Source: Leisingera sp. S132
GTDB taxonomy: Bacteria; Pseudomonadota; Alphaproteobacteria; Rhodobacterales; Rhodobacteraceae
Reading direction: 5' to 3'
DNA: 64,000 bases
Assembly: GCF_025144465.1 (NCBI RefSeq)
Contig: NZ_CP083553.1
Location: 2,106,001-2,170,000 of the forward strand
Every line of letters begins with the position of its first letter. Position 1 is the first letter of the stretch. Shown in pieces: positions 52,609 to 62,360 of this stretch. The notes under the pieces were generated by a model that was not told the origin of the DNA, did no database searches, and saw nothing but the letters and a program-made list of their open reading frames with translations. Both the position numbers and the translations under genes were made by a program.

Positions 52609-53046
52609 ATGCAATCCGACGAAACAGATCAGCGCCTCGTCTCCCTTCTGCGGGAGAATGCCCGCCGCCCGGTCGCGGAGCTTGCCCGCCATTTGGGCCT
52701 CGCCCGCACCACCGTGCAGGCACGCATCGAACGGCTGGAGGCCACAGGTGTCATCACCGGATATACGCTCAAATCCTCTGCAGCCGCCCGCCCGCCGCTG
52801 CAGGCCACTGTGCTGATGTCGATTGAGCCGCGATCGGGGCCGGAAGTGCTCGCCCGCCTGCGCAGCCTGCCCGGTGTTGAAGTGGTGCACACCACCTCCG
52901 GCCGGTTCGACCTGCTGGCCCAGGTGGTGGCGCAAAGCACATCTGAACTGGATGAAACCATCGACAGCATCGCCGAGGCCCGGGGCGTGCGCTCCTCCGA
53001 AAGCCTGATCCACCTGGCCACCAAACTGGACCGGACCGGGCAGTAA
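52609..53046 (+). CDS. Lrp/AsnC-family regulator
   Basis: A 145-residue Lrp/AsnC protein with HTH VAELARHLGLARTTVQARIERLE (about residues 23-45), followed by a RAM domain (VLMSIEPRSGPEVLARLRSL, VHTTSGRFDLLAQVVAQST). It probably senses an amino acid or diamine and controls the divergent decarboxylase gene; that is inferred from position. Confidence 0.88.
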   Translation: MQSDETDQRLVSLLRENARRPVAELARHLGLARTTVQARIERLEATGVITGYTLKSSAAARPPLQATVLMSIEPRSGPEVLARLRSLPGVEVVHTTSGRFDLLAQVVAQSTSELDETIDSIAEARGVRSSESLIHLATKLDRTGQ

Positions 53047-53049
53047 GGC

Positions 53050-53931
53050 TTAGACGGCTGCCACGTAGTCCAGCAGCCAGTCCCGAAACAGTTTTGCAGC
53101 GGGTCGCATGGCGCCGCGGTCCGGATAGATCAAATGGTACGCCTCCTGCCCCGCCACCTCGACCTCCGGCAGGCAGCGCACCAGCCCGCTGGCCTTCACC
53201 ACAGCATCCGAAGCCGGGGCGCGTGCCAGCGCGATCCCCATCCCCTGCGCCGACAGCTCCGCCGCCATAAGCGAATTGTCGGCAAAGAAGTAACGCGCCT
53301 GGCCGTGCGGCAGACGCAGGCTTTCGAACAGCTGCACCCAGCTGGCCCGATGCGTGGACACCTCGATCAAGGGGAAACGGAACAGATCCTGCGGAGACTG
53401 GATTTGTGCGGCAATCTCCGGCGGAGCCACCGGATAGAGCACTTCGCGCAGCAGTTCGTCACCCTCGGTCCCGAACAGCGACGGGTTGCCGAAGACGATC
53501 TGCAAGTCTGTAAACTGGTTGGCAAAATCCGCCGCCATATTGCCGGTGCTAAGCGCCAGGCTGACCCGCGGATGCACGGACTGAAAGTCCGGCAGCCCGC
53601 GCGCCAGCACCCCATGGGCAAACAGCAGCACAGACTGCACAAACAGCCGCTGCTCCCGGCTCTCCCCGAACAGGCCGGTGGTGGCGGTTTCCAGCATCAG
53701 CAGCGATTGCTGGACTGAGGGCAAATAGGCCCGTCCGGCCTCCGTCAGCGTCACCGAATGGGCGTGGCGGTGAAACAGCGGTGTGCCCAGCTGTGTCTCC
53801 AGCGCCTTCACCTGCTGGCTGACGGCAGCCGCCGACATGTTCAGTTGCGCCGCCGCGCGGGCAAAGCTTTCGGTGCGCGCCGCTGCTTCGAACACGCGCA
53901 GCCAATTGAGTGAGGGAATCCGGGTCGCCAT
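53050..53931 (-). CDS. LysR-family regulator (GcvA-like), divergent from hydroxylase copy 2
   Basis: A 293-residue LysR protein. SLNWLRVFEAAARTESFARA and LNMSAAAVSQQVKALETQLG (about residues 7-50) are the GcvA-type HTH, followed by the effector-binding domain (GNPSLFGTEGDELLREVLYP). The start at 53931 lacks a visible ribosome site. A perfect inverted repeat lies at 53938-53958 just upstream. It probably controls the divergent hydroxylase gene at 54072. Confidence 0.88.
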   Translation of the reverse strand: MATRIPSLNWLRVFEAAARTESFARAAAQLNMSAAAVSQQVKALETQLGTPLFHRHAHSVTLTEAGRAYLPSVQQSLLMLETATTGLFGESREQRLFVQSVLLFAHGVLARGLPDFQSVHPRVSLALSTGNMAADFANQFTDLQIVFGNPSLFGTEGDELLREVLYPVAPPEIAAQIQSPQDLFRFPLIEVSTHRASWVQLFESLRLPHGQARYFFADNSLMAAELSAQGMGIALARAPASDAVVKASGLVRCLPEVEVAGQEAYHLIYPDRGAMRPAAKLFRDWLLDYVAAV

Positions 53932-53937
53932 GGAGGA

Positions 53938-53958
53938 AGGCTAAGCTGAACTTAGCCT
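53938..53958. promoter_or_regulatory. LysR-type operator, perfect inverted repeat
   Basis: AGGCTAAG at 53938-53945 and CTTAGCCT at 53951-53958 around CTGAA, six bases before the LysR start and 113 before the hydroxylase start. Confidence 0.7.
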
Positions 53959-54071
53959 AACCGGCAAGACATACCATGCTGGGATTTGCCGCCGCCGCCG
54001 TAACCTCACAGCCAGCGAACAGAGATGCGCGGTCAGCGCAGTCTCCCCAACAGCCAGATGAGAGACGAGAC

Positions 54072-55073
54072 ATGACAAGTCCCGAAGGCGCGCCGCGCCC
54101 CAAGCGCAAGATTTGGAATTTTACCCCGCAGCTTCCGATTCAGACTTCCCCCTATTGGGACTGGCCTTTGCGGCCGCTGGCCTCGATCAAATACCTGCTG
54201 CAAAGCTGGAACCCGCTGGCGCTGCGGGCGCTTTTGCTGGTTTTTGCCATTATCACCTGGACGTTCTTCACCCCGCCGCTTGACCGCATCGCCACCTTCA
54301 GCTGGGACTGGGTGGCTGAAATCTGGTTCCGCAACTTCTGCATTCTGATGGTGGTGGCCGGCGGGCTGCACCTGGCCTTGTGGAAATTCCGGACCCAAGC
54401 GGATGAATACCGCTATGACATGCGCCCGATGATGAAGGGCGCCAAGGTCTTCACGTTCAAAAACCAGGTCTGGGACAACATGTTCTGGACCCTTGGGCCG
54501 GCGCTCACTTTCTGGACCTTCTGGGAGAGCCTCATCCTTTACGCCTATGCCAACGGCTGGGTCACCATGATCACGCTTGAGGAAGATCCCGTCACCTTCG
54601 TCCTGATGACCATCTTCATTCCGATCTGGGCGGGCTTCCACTTCTATTGGCTGCACCGGCTGCTGCATGTGGGTGTGCTTTATACCAAAGTGCACGCCTG
54701 GCATCACCGCAACATCAACACCGGCCCCTGGTCCGGCCTGGCGATGCACCCGGTGGAGAGCTTCTTTCTGATGTTCGACACCATGATTTTCTTCCTGCTG
54801 CCGGGGCACCCGGTACTGGCAATCTTCCTGCTGTTCCACCACGGCATCGGCGCTCCGACCTCACACGCGGGGTTCGAGCATCTGAAGCTCGGCAACCAGG
54901 CCAAGTTCCTGGTCGGCGACTTCTTCCACCAGCTGCACCACCGGTTCTTCGATTGCAATTACGGCACCTGGGAGACGCCCTGGGATGAGTGGTTCAGCAC
55001 CTTCCACGACGGCACCGAAGAGGGCAACGAAATGGTCAAGGAGCGCCGCCGCAAGATCTGGAACACGGGCTGA
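54072..55073 (+). CDS. fatty acid hydroxylase / sterol desaturase family protein (copy 2)
   Basis: A 333-residue membrane di-iron enzyme, paralogue of the protein at 29400-30404. Shared landmarks are VFTFKNQVWDN, the His cluster FYWLHRLLHVGVLYTKVHAW plus HHRNINTGPWSG, SHAGFEHL, and FFHQLHHRFFDCNYGTWETP (about residues 285-304). It has four or more membrane segments before the His boxes. It likely hydroxylates or desaturates a lipid. I use ATG 54072 (MTSPEG). Divergent from a GcvA-like LysR gene. Confidence 0.87.
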   Translation: MTSPEGAPRPKRKIWNFTPQLPIQTSPYWDWPLRPLASIKYLLQSWNPLALRALLLVFAIITWTFFTPPLDRIATFSWDWVAEIWFRNFCILMVVAGGLHLALWKFRTQADEYRYDMRPMMKGAKVFTFKNQVWDNMFWTLGPALTFWTFWESLILYAYANGWVTMITLEEDPVTFVLMTIFIPIWAGFHFYWLHRLLHVGVLYTKVHAWHHRNINTGPWSGLAMHPVESFFLMFDTMIFFLLPGHPVLAIFLLFHHGIGAPTSHAGFEHLKLGNQAKFLVGDFFHQLHHRFFDCNYGTWETPWDEWFSTFHDGTEEGNEMVKERRRKIWNTG

Positions 55074-55405
55074 AGCAGGGCAAGGCAGTGCCTTGCGCAA
55101 TGCCCATTGCACGGCTGAAGGGGTCGTGCGCCCGGCCCGTACCGCGGAATGCGCGTCAGCAGGGGCCGGGCGTCTTTGGATCCGGCACCGGGTTCAGGCG
55201 CCTGAAACTCTGCGCACCGCGAGGTGCCGCAAGGTGCATTGTGCAATCCAAACGCCCGAGCCTGCCTTTGGTTCCCGGAAATCTGTGCTTGCGTGCTCCT
55301 GCAGCGCACGCCTGCCAGTGCCGCGCCACAGGGTACTTTCCCTTTGCCGCCCCTTTCGGTAAGGGATAGCCCGACCCGAAATGACACGCACGCAGGACCT
55401 AGCGC
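55074..55405. other. 332-bp non-coding region before valS
   Basis: No credible gene. A hairpin GCAAGGCA (55080-55087) with its complement at 55089-55096 follows the hydroxylase stop. A small hairpin CCCTT/AAGGG lies near 55354-55368, 40 bases before valS. The gap is long for this gene-dense window, so a valS leader RNA is possible; no T-box or known riboswitch pattern is seen. Confidence 0.45.
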
Positions 55406-58400
55406 ATGGCGATGGAAAAGACATTCAATGCGGCTGAAGCCGAAAGCCGCCTTTACAAGGCCTGGGAAGAGGCTGGCTGTTTCAAGGCTGGTGCCAACGC
55501 CAAGCCGGAAGCCTCCACCTATTGCATCATGATCCCGCCGCCCAACGTGACAGGCGTCCTGCACATGGGCCATGCCTTCAACAACACCCTTCAGGACATC
55601 CTGATCCGCTGGAAGCGGATGCAGGGGTTCGACACCCTGTGGCAGCCCGGCACCGACCATGCGGGCATTGCGACGCAAATGGTGGTGGAGCGTGAGCTGG
55701 CCAAGAACCAGCAGCCGTCCCGCCGCGAGCTGGGCCGCGAGAAATTCCTGGAGAAGGTCTGGGAATGGAAGGAAAAATCCGGCGGCACAATCGTTGAGCA
55801 GCTGAAACGCATCGGCGCCTCCTGCGATTTCTCCCGCACCGCCTTCACCATGGCGGGCGCACAAGGCGACACCCGCACCGGCCACGAGAACTCCCCCAAC
55901 TTCCACGATGCCGTGATTAAGGTGTTCGTGGAAATGTACAACAAGGGGCTGATCTACCGCGGCAAGCGGCTGGTCAATTGGGATCCGCATTTCGAAACCG
56001 CGATTTCCGACCTTGAGGTCGAGAACATCGAAGTGGCAGGCCACATGTGGCACTTCAAATACCCGCTCGCGAATGGTGCCACCTACACCTATGTGGAAAA
56101 GGACGAGGACGGCAACGTCATCCTCGAGGAGGAACGCGACTATATCTCCATCGCCACCACCCGGCCCGAGACCATGCTGGGCGACGGCGCGGTGGCCGTG
56201 CACCCGTCGGATGAACGTTACGCGCCCATCGTCGGCAAGCTGTGCGAAATTCCGGTCGGCCCCAAGGAGCACCGCCGCCTGATCCCGATCATCACCGATG
56301 AATACCCGGACAAGGATTTCGGCTCCGGCGCGGTGAAAATCACGGGCGCACACGATTTCAACGACTACCAGGTCGCGCGGCGCGGCGGCATCCCGATGTA
56401 CCGTCTGATGGACATGAAGGGTGCAATGCGCGCTGACGGCGCGCCTTATGCCGAGGCTGCGGGAATTGCCATGGCAGTGGCCAAGGGCGAGCAGACCCTG
56501 ACTGAGAGCGAGGCCGACACCATCAACCTGGTGCCGGACGACCTGCGCGGCCGGGACCGTTTCGAGGCGCGCAAACGGGTGGTGGAGCAGATCACCGGCG
56601 AAGGCCTCGCGGTGATGAAGACGGTCACCAAAACCGATCCCGAAACCGGCGAAGATGTCGAGGTGCAGGAGCCCTTCGTTGAGAACAAGCCGATCATGCA
56701 GCCCTTTGGCGACCGCTCCAAAGTGGTGATTGAGCCGATGCTGACGGACCAGTGGTTCGTGGACGCCGAAAAGGTTGTCGGTCCGGCGCTGGACGCTGTG
56801 CGCAACGGCGATGTGAAGATCCTGCCGGAAAGCGGCGAGAAGACCTATTACCACTGGCTGGAAAACATCGAGCCCTGGTGCATCTCGCGGCAGCTGTGGT
56901 GGGGCCACCAGATCCCCGTCTGGTACGGGCCAAGCAAGGACCAGATTGCCGCCTTCAAGGAACACGACGGAGCGACCCCGTTTGTGGTGCAGGACCAGGT
57001 CACGTTCTGCGCCGCGACTGCGGACGACGCGCAGCGGATGGCCGCAGAATACTATGGTGCGGACTGGAAGATCGAGTTTCTGAGCCATGCCTATCAGCGC
57101 GAAACGGATGCCTCTCCGATCTCCCGCACGCTGGACGGCGTCATCGCGCTTCAGCGCGATCCCGATGTGCTGGACACCTGGTTCTCCTCCGGCCTTTGGC
57201 CGATCGGCACGCTGGGCTGGCCGGAATGGACCGAGGAGACCAGGAAATACTTCCCGACCTCGACCCTGGTCACCGGTCAGGACATTCTGTTCTTCTGGGT
57301 TGCCCGGATGATGATGATGCAGCTGGCGGTGCTGGACGACAGCCTGCCGGTCAAGGAGCGCGTCCCCTTCGACACCGTCTACCTGCATGGCCTGGTGCGC
57401 GATGCCAAAGGCAAGAAGATGTCCAAATCCACCGGCAACGTGGTCGACCCGCTGGAGATCATTGACGAATTCGGCGCCGACGCGCTGCGCTTTTCCTCTG
57501 CTGCGATGGCGGCGCTTGGCGGCGTGCTGAAACTGGATATGGAGCGGCTCAAAGGCTACCGGAACTTTGGCACCAAGCTGTGGAATGCGGTGAACTTTGC
57601 CCATTTCAACAACGTCTACGACGAGACCGTCCCAGCCTATGCGTGCCCGGACGCCAAGGCGGCCGTGAACCAGTGGATCATCGGCGAGACTGCAAAGGTG
57701 CGGGTTGAAGTGGACGCCGCGCTCGAAGCCTACCGCTTCAACGATGCGGCCAATGCGCTTTATGCCTTTGTCTGGGGCAAGGTCTGCGACTGGTATATCG
57801 AACTGTCAAAGCCCCTGTTCGGCTCAGAGGATGAGGCGGTGATCGCCGAGACGCGGCAGACGCTGGGCTGGGTGCTGGATCAGTGCATGATCCTGCTGCA
57901 TCCGATCATGCCCTTCATCACCGAGGAGCTGTGGGGCAACACCGCCAAGCGCGAGAAGATGCTGGTGCATGAAGATTGGCCCGTCTACGGCACCGGGCTG
58001 GTCAACGCCGAAGCTGACGCCGAGATGAACTGGGTGATCACCGCGATCGAAAACATCCGCTCCACCCGCGCGCAAATGCATGTGCCGGCCGGGGCCAAGA
58101 TCCCGATGGTGGTGACAGAGTTCTCCGATCAGGCGCGCAACGCCTGGGAGAAGAACGAGGCGATGATCCAGAAGCTCGCCCGCATCACCTCGCTGGAACA
58201 GGTGGAAAGCTTCCCCAAGGGCTGTGCCTCGGTGGCCGCGCCCGGCGCTTCCTTCGGCCTGCCGCTGGCGGATGTGATCGACGTGGACGCCGAAAAGGCC
58301 CGGCTGGAGAAAACCCTGGGCAAACTGGCCAAGGAGCTGGGCGGATTGCGCGGTCGGCTGAACAACCCGAAATTCGCAGCATCCGCACCAGAAGAGGTCG

Positions 58401-58489
58401 TGGCGGAAGCCCGTGAAAACCTGGCCGCGCGCGAGGAAGAAGAAGCCAAGGTCAAGGATGCGCTGGCGCGCCTGGCCGAGATCGCCTGA
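55406..58489 (+). CDS. valS: valyl-tRNA synthetase
   Basis: A 1027-residue class I synthetase, somewhat longer than the roughly 950 of E. coli. The HIGH motif reads VLHMGHAFN (HMGH at 53-56), and the KMSKS motif is [10 protein letters not shown] (about residues 671-675). The editing domain ([20 protein letters not shown]) and the C-terminal coiled-coil arm ([20 protein letters not shown]) are present. It charges tRNA-Val. Start at 55406. A strong terminator follows. Confidence 0.98.
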   Translation: MAMEKTFNAAEAESRLYKAWEEAGCFKAGANAKPEASTYCIMIPPPNVTGVLHMGHAFNNTLQDILIRWKRMQGFDTLWQPGTDHAGIATQMVVERELAKNQQPSRRELGREKFLEKVWEWKEKSGGTIVEQLKRIGASCDFSRTAFTMAGAQGDTRTGHENSPNFHDAVIKVFVEMYNKGLIYRGKRLVNWDPHFETAISDLEVENIEVAGHMWHFKYPLANGATYTYVEKDEDGNVILEEERDYISIATTRPETMLGDGAVAVHPSDERYAPIVGKLCEIPVGPKEHRRLIPIITDEYPDKDFGSGAVKITGAHDFNDYQVARRGGIPMYRLMDMKGAMRADGAPYAEAAGIAMAVAKGEQTLTESEADTINLVPDDLRGRDRFEARKRVVEQITGEGLAVMKTVTKTDPETGEDVEVQEPFVENKPIMQPFGDRSKVVIEPMLTDQWFVDAEKVVGPALDAVRNGDVKILPESGEKTYYHWLENIEPWCISRQLWWGHQIPVWYGPSKDQIAAFKEHDGATPFVVQDQVTFCAATADDAQRMAAEYYGADWKIEFLSHAYQRETDASPISRTLDGVIALQRDPDVLDTWFSSGLWPIGTLGWPEWTEETRKYFPTSTLVTGQDILFFWVARMMMMQLAVLDDSLPVKERVPFDTVYLHGLVRDAKGKKMSKSTGNVVDPLEIIDEFGADALRFSSAAMAALGGVLKLDMERLKGYRNFGTKLWNAVNFAHFNNVYDETVPAYACPDAKAAVNQWIIGETAKVRVEVDAALEAYRFNDAANALYAFVWGKVCDWYIELSKPLFGSEDEAVIAETRQTLGWVLDQCMILLHPIMPFITEELWGNTAKREKMLVHEDWPVYGTGLVNAEADAEMNWVITAIENIRSTRAQMHVPAGAKIPMVVTEFSDQARNAWEKNEAMIQKLARITSLEQVESFPKGCASVAAPGASFGLPLADVIDVDAEKARLEKTLGKLAKELGGLRGRLNNPKFAASAPEEVVAEARENLAAREEEEAKVKDALARLAEIA

Positions 58490-58511
58490 CCCGGACCTTA
58501 ACCGGAACAAC

Positions 58512-58537
58512 AACGCCCGCCGATTGGCGGGCGTTTT
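58512..58537 (+). terminator. Rho-independent terminator after valS
   Basis: AACGCCCGCC (58512-58521) pairs perfectly with 58526-58535, loop GATT, followed by TT. Confidence 0.85.
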
Positions 58538-58672
58538 GCTTTGCGCTCCACCGCATTGAAACCAATCGGCTTTCCAGTCGTACGGGGAATTTCCTGACAA
58601 CCGCCCCATTGTCTTTGCAGACGTTTTGTATCAGCCTGCCCGCAACCATAAGAACAAGGGAGGCTGCAGCCC

Positions 58673-58981
58673 ATGCCCGACGAAACCGCCCCCAAGGGAT
58701 ACTGGGTAGCCCATGTGGATGTGCACGACATGGAGCGCTACAAGGACTACATCAATGCGAACGGTCCGGTCTTTGCCGAATACGGTGCCAGGTTTCTGGT
58801 GCGCGGCGGCCACCGGGAGGTCCGTGAGGGGGGCTTCCGTGCCCGCACCGTGGTGATCGAATTCAAGGATTTCGAAACCGCAAAAGCCTGCTATGATTCA
58901 ATGGCCTATCAGGACGCCAAGGCGCTTCGCGACCCGGTTTCGGCGGGTGATATGCAAATCATCGAGGGCTATGGCGGATAA
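58673..58981 (+). CDS. DUF1330 family protein
   Basis: A 102-residue ferredoxin-like alpha+beta-barrel protein of the DUF1330 family: GYWVAHVDVHDMERYKDYIN, FLVRGGHREVREGG, VVIEFKDFETAKACYDS, and AGDMQIIEGYGG at the end. Function unknown; related dimeric barrels act as monooxygenases or stress proteins. ATG at 58673 follows AAGGGAGG. Confidence 0.88.
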   Translation: MPDETAPKGYWVAHVDVHDMERYKDYINANGPVFAEYGARFLVRGGHREVREGGFRARTVVIEFKDFETAKACYDSMAYQDAKALRDPVSAGDMQIIEGYGG

Positions 58982-59018
58982 ACCGCGCCTGCCCTTCTGC
59001 TCTGCCTGAGGTCTGCCA

Positions 59019-59486
59019 ATGCCCATGCTCAAGAAGCTCTTCCAAGCCTTCCGCCCCTCTGAGCCGCCTGCCCTCCCGGATCCCGATGCCGAACTGGCGC
59101 TGGGGGCGCTTCTGGTGCGGGTGGCGCAGTCTGACCGCGACTACAAGCTGGAGGAAATCAGCCTGATCGACCGGATCCTGGCGCGGCTCTATCAGCACAA
59201 CGCAATCGAGGCCGCCAAGGTGCGGGCCACCTGCGAGAAGCTGCACGCCGCGGCCCCCGAGACCGACACCTTTGGACGGCTGATCCGCGAGACCACCGGA
59301 CTGGAGGAGCGGCTGGCGGCGCTGGATGCGCTGTGGGAAGTCGTGCTGGCAGACGGCAATGAGCACGAGGGCGAAATCACCATCATCGAAGACGCGCGCA
59401 AGGCCATGGGCCTGTCTTATGCCGACAGCCAGAAGGCCCGCGCACGCGCCGTGGCAAAGTTCAGCCCCAAAGCGGAGGACAGCTGA
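59019..59486 (+). CDS. TerB-like protein (first of a tandem pair)
   Basis: A 155-residue helical protein. ALGALLVRVAQSDRDYKLEE (about residues 28-47) and LWEVVLADGNEHEGEITIIE (about residues 108-127) are the paired acidic helix repeats of the TerB fold, which can bind metal. TerB domains occur in tellurite and other stress systems, but no terC/D/E gene is near. It overlaps the next gene at TGATG. Confidence 0.82.
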   Translation: MPMLKKLFQAFRPSEPPALPDPDAELALGALLVRVAQSDRDYKLEEISLIDRILARLYQHNAIEAAKVRATCEKLHAAAPETDTFGRLIRETTGLEERLAALDALWEVVLADGNEHEGEITIIEDARKAMGLSYADSQKARARAVAKFSPKAEDS

Positions 59487-59926
59487 TGTTCAAGGAACTG
59501 CTGAACCGCCTGCTGGAGCCGGCGCCCGCGCAGCTGGACGACGAAGGCGCCAAACTGGCACTGACGGCGCTGCTGGTGCGGATTGCCCGTTCTGACCACA
59601 ATTATTCCGAGGTGGAGAAGGACCGCATCGACCGTATCCTGACTGCCCGCTACGGGCTGGATACTGGCGGTGCGCTGATCCTGCGCGAACAGGCGGAGGC
59701 AATGGAGGCCGAGGCGCCGGATACTGTCCGTTTCACCCGCGCCATCAAGGATGCGGTGGCTTATGAGGACCGCATCGGCGTGATCGAAGCGCTGTGGCAG
59801 GTTGCGCTGGCCGATGGTCACCGCGATGCAAACGAGGACGCGCTGCTGCGGCTCTCTGCTAGCCTTTTGGGGGTTTCTGATGTGGACAGCGCCATGGCGC
59901 GCAGAAGGGCGGAGGCCGCAAAATGA
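59486..59926 (+). CDS. TerB-like protein (second of a tandem pair)
   Basis: A 146-residue paralogue of the previous gene, with ALTALLVRIARSDHNYSEVE and LWQVALADGHRDANEDALLR at matching positions. The pair has probably arisen by tandem duplication and may form a heterodimer. Coupled to the first by TGATG and to the PhnD-like gene by ATGA. Confidence 0.82.
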   Translation: MFKELLNRLLEPAPAQLDDEGAKLALTALLVRIARSDHNYSEVEKDRIDRILTARYGLDTGGALILREQAEAMEAEAPDTVRFTRAIKDAVAYEDRIGVIEALWQVALADGHRDANEDALLRLSASLLGVSDVDSAMARRRAEAAK

Positions 59927-60696
59927 TTGCCCATCTTGGCATGTATGACCGCCCGGAAACCGCGGCGGCCAACGACAGGTTCTGGACGGAAATCCGCGCA
60001 CATCTGAGCGTCGGGCCGGAACAGCTGACCCGCGATGCCGATTTATGGCAGGTCTGGAAATCCCCGGACCTGCTACTGTCGCAAACCTGCGGCTGCCCCT
60101 ACCGCACCCGGCTTTATGGCGAGGTGGAGCTGGTAGGCACGCCCGACTACGGGCTGCCCGGCTGCGAGCCTGGCTATTACAACAGCGTCTTTGTGGCCCG
60201 TCAGGAAGATGCAGGCCAGCCGCTCGCTGCCTTTGGCGGGCGCCGGTTTGCCTACAACGAATCCCTGTCGCAATCAGGCTGGGCCGCGCCGATGGTGCAT
60301 TTGCACGACCGCAGCATCCTGCCTGGTTCGCTGGTGGAAACCGGCGGCCACCGGCTGTCCGCCAAGGCTGTTGCCGAAGGCCGCGCCGATTTTGCCTCGC
60401 TGGATGCCCTGTCTTGGGAACTGATCCGGGAGCACGACGCCTTTGCGGGCGGCCTGGTCGAGATTGAGCGCACAGTGCCGACGCCCGCCCTGCCCTATAT
60501 CACCGCCCTTGGCCGGGATACGGGTGAGCTGTTCACGGCCATTGAGACCGCCATCCGCGAGTTGGATGCGGAGGCCAAGGCGTGTTTGCATCTGAAGGGA
60601 CTGGTACGGTTCACCCCCAGCGACTATCTGGCGGTGCCAACGCCCCCCGGCCCGGCACTGACCGAACAGCGCATCCGCGCGGCGGAGCTGACGTAG
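59923..60696 (+). CDS. PhnD-like periplasmic-binding-fold protein, no signal peptide
   Basis: A 257-residue protein of the PhnD/phosphonate-binding fold: DLLLSQTCGCPYRTRLYGEV, VELVGTPDYGLPGCEPGYYN, RFAYNESLSQSGWAAPMVHL and SLDALSWELIREHDAFAGGL are the usual ligand-binding segments. It has no signal peptide or lipobox and no ABC permease or ATPase next to it, so it probably works in the cytosol, perhaps sensing a ligand for the TerB pair. That is inference. Starts by ATGA overlap with TerB2. Confidence 0.8.
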   Translation: MIAHLGMYDRPETAAANDRFWTEIRAHLSVGPEQLTRDADLWQVWKSPDLLLSQTCGCPYRTRLYGEVELVGTPDYGLPGCEPGYYNSVFVARQEDAGQPLAAFGGRRFAYNESLSQSGWAAPMVHLHDRSILPGSLVETGGHRLSAKAVAEGRADFASLDALSWELIREHDAFAGGLVEIERTVPTPALPYITALGRDTGELFTAIETAIRELDAEAKACLHLKGLVRFTPSDYLAVPTPPGPALTEQRIRAAELT

Positions 60697-60830
60697 CGCC
60701 GCTTCCGAAATGCGCCGCCGGAACCGCCGTTTTGACGCCTCAGCTGCCAGCTTGTGCGGTTTGAACGTTGCATTCGGTCTTTTTTTCGGTCCAATAAGAA
60801 CGAATTTCCACTCACAGGGACAAAGACACC

Positions 60831-61610
60831 TTGACCGATACAACGCCCGTTCTGCAAATCCGCGGCCTGCATAAATCCTATGGCGAGCTGGAAGTGATCA
60901 AAGGCGTTGACATCACCGCCAACAAGGGCGACGTGGTGTCGCTGATCGGGTCTTCGGGGTCTGGCAAGTCGACTTTGCTGCGCTGCTGCAACCTGCTGGA
61001 GGACAGCCAGCAAGGGGAAATCCTGTTCAAGGGCGAGCCGATCACCTGGTCCGGCCAGGGGCTGGCCCGCCGCCCCTCTGATGCCAAGCAGGTTCTGCGC
61101 ATCCGCACCAACCTGTCGATGGTGTTCCAGCAGTTCAACCTGTGGGCCCATATGACCATCCTGCAGAACGTGATGGAAGCGCCGGTCACGGTTCTGGGCC
61201 GCGACAAGGCTGAGGTTGAGGAGAAGGCCCGCCATTATCTGGCGAAGGTCGGCATCGGCGACAAATGCGACGCCTACCCTGCTCAGCTATCGGGCGGCCA
61301 GCAGCAGCGCGCGGCGATTGCCCGGGGCCTGTGCATGGAGCCCGAGGCGCTGCTGTTTGACGAGCCCACATCCGCACTGGACCCTGAGCTGGAGCAGGAA
61401 GTGGTCAAGGTGATAAAGGATCTGGCCGCCGAGGGCCGCACCATGCTGATCGTGACCCACGACATGAAAATGGCGGCTGATGTCTCCAGCCACGTGGTGT
61501 TCCTGCATAAGGGCCTGATCGAGGAAGAAGGCACGCCGGATGACGTCTTTGGCGGCACCCGCTCGGAACGGCTGCGGGCGTTCTTGTCATCGACGCGCCA
61601 TGAGCAATAA
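60831..61610 (+). CDS. polar amino acid ABC transporter ATP-binding protein
   Basis: A 259-residue ABC ATPase of the HisP/GlnQ group. Walker A is GSSGSGKST (about residues 41-49), the signature is LSGGQQQR, and Walker B is ALLFDEPTSALD. It powers import of a polar amino acid such as arginine, histidine or glutamine; the exact substrate is not predictable. Starts with TTG at 60831 behind AGGGACAAAGACACC. First of four genes in the transporter operon. Confidence 0.95.
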   Translation: MTDTTPVLQIRGLHKSYGELEVIKGVDITANKGDVVSLIGSSGSGKSTLLRCCNLLEDSQQGEILFKGEPITWSGQGLARRPSDAKQVLRIRTNLSMVFQQFNLWAHMTILQNVMEAPVTVLGRDKAEVEEKARHYLAKVGIGDKCDAYPAQLSGGQQQRAAIARGLCMEPEALLFDEPTSALDPELEQEVVKVIKDLAAEGRTMLIVTHDMKMAADVSSHVVFLHKGLIEEEGTPDDVFGGTRSERLRAFLSSTRHEQ

Positions 61611-61649
61611 TAACGAAACCAAAAACCAACCAAAAATGGGAGTAACTCG

Positions 61650-62357
61650 ATGAAATCACTGATCCTTGGCACTGCTGCCCTGGCGCTGACCGCAGGCATG
61701 GGCCTGGCGGACACGGTGCGCCTGGGCACCGAAGGCGCCTATGCGCCATGGAACTTCGTCAACGACGCCGGCGAGATCGACGGCTTCGAGCGCGAACTGG
61801 GCGATGAGCTGTGCAAGCGCGCCGAGCTGACCTGCGAGTGGGTCAAGAACGACTGGGATTCGATCATTCCGAACCTGGTTTCCGGCAACTACGACACCAT
61901 CATCGCCGGCATGTCGATCACCGACGAGCGCGATGAGGTCATCGACTTCACCCAGCCCTACACGCCGCCGGACCCGTCCGCATATGTGGCACAGTCGGCT
62001 GACGTCGATCTGGCAGGCGGCGTGATCGCGGCTCAGGCCACCACCATCCAGGCGGCCTTCATCGCTGAGCAGGGCTGGACCCTGGTCGAATTCGCCACCC
62101 CGGAAGAAACCGTCGCGGCCGTGCGCAACGGCGAAGCTGACGCGGTTCTGGCCGACAAGAGCTTCCTCGACACCGTGGTTGGCGACGATCTGGTGATGCT
62201 GGAGAAATCCGAATCCCTGGGCGGCGGCGTTGGCATGGGCTTCCGCGAGTCGGATGCGGAACTGCGCGGCAAGTTCGATGCGGCAATCCAGTCGATGAAA
62301 GACGACGGCTCGCTCAATGAACTGATCGCCAAGTGGGAAGTGTCCTCCCAGTGGTAA
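61650..62357 (+). CDS. polar amino acid ABC transporter substrate-binding protein
   Basis: A 235-residue periplasmic binding protein with signal peptide MKSLILGTAALALTAGMGLA. RLGTEGAYAPWNFVNDAGEI and DGFERELGDELCKRAELTCE start the binding domain, and VSGNYDTIIAGMSITDERDE is the second strand, as in HisJ/ArtJ. It captures a cationic or polar amino acid. Ribosome site GGGAG. Followed by two hairpins before the permease gene. Confidence 0.95.
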   Translation: MKSLILGTAALALTAGMGLADTVRLGTEGAYAPWNFVNDAGEIDGFERELGDELCKRAELTCEWVKNDWDSIIPNLVSGNYDTIIAGMSITDERDEVIDFTQPYTPPDPSAYVAQSADVDLAGGVIAAQATTIQAAFIAEQGWTLVEFATPEETVAAVRNGEADAVLADKSFLDTVVGDDLVMLEKSESLGGGVGMGFRESDAELRGKFDAAIQSMKDDGSLNELIAKWEVSSQW

Positions 62358-62360
62358 TCT

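Noticed and set aside
55074-55405. T-box leader for valS
   Set aside because: No T-box sequence or terminator/antiterminator pair; T-boxes are not expected in alphaproteobacteria.
54959-57604. Open reading frame of 881 codons on the minus strand
   Set aside because: Lies antisense over valS; codon bias of a high-GC gene keeps the opposite frame open. No domain is visible.
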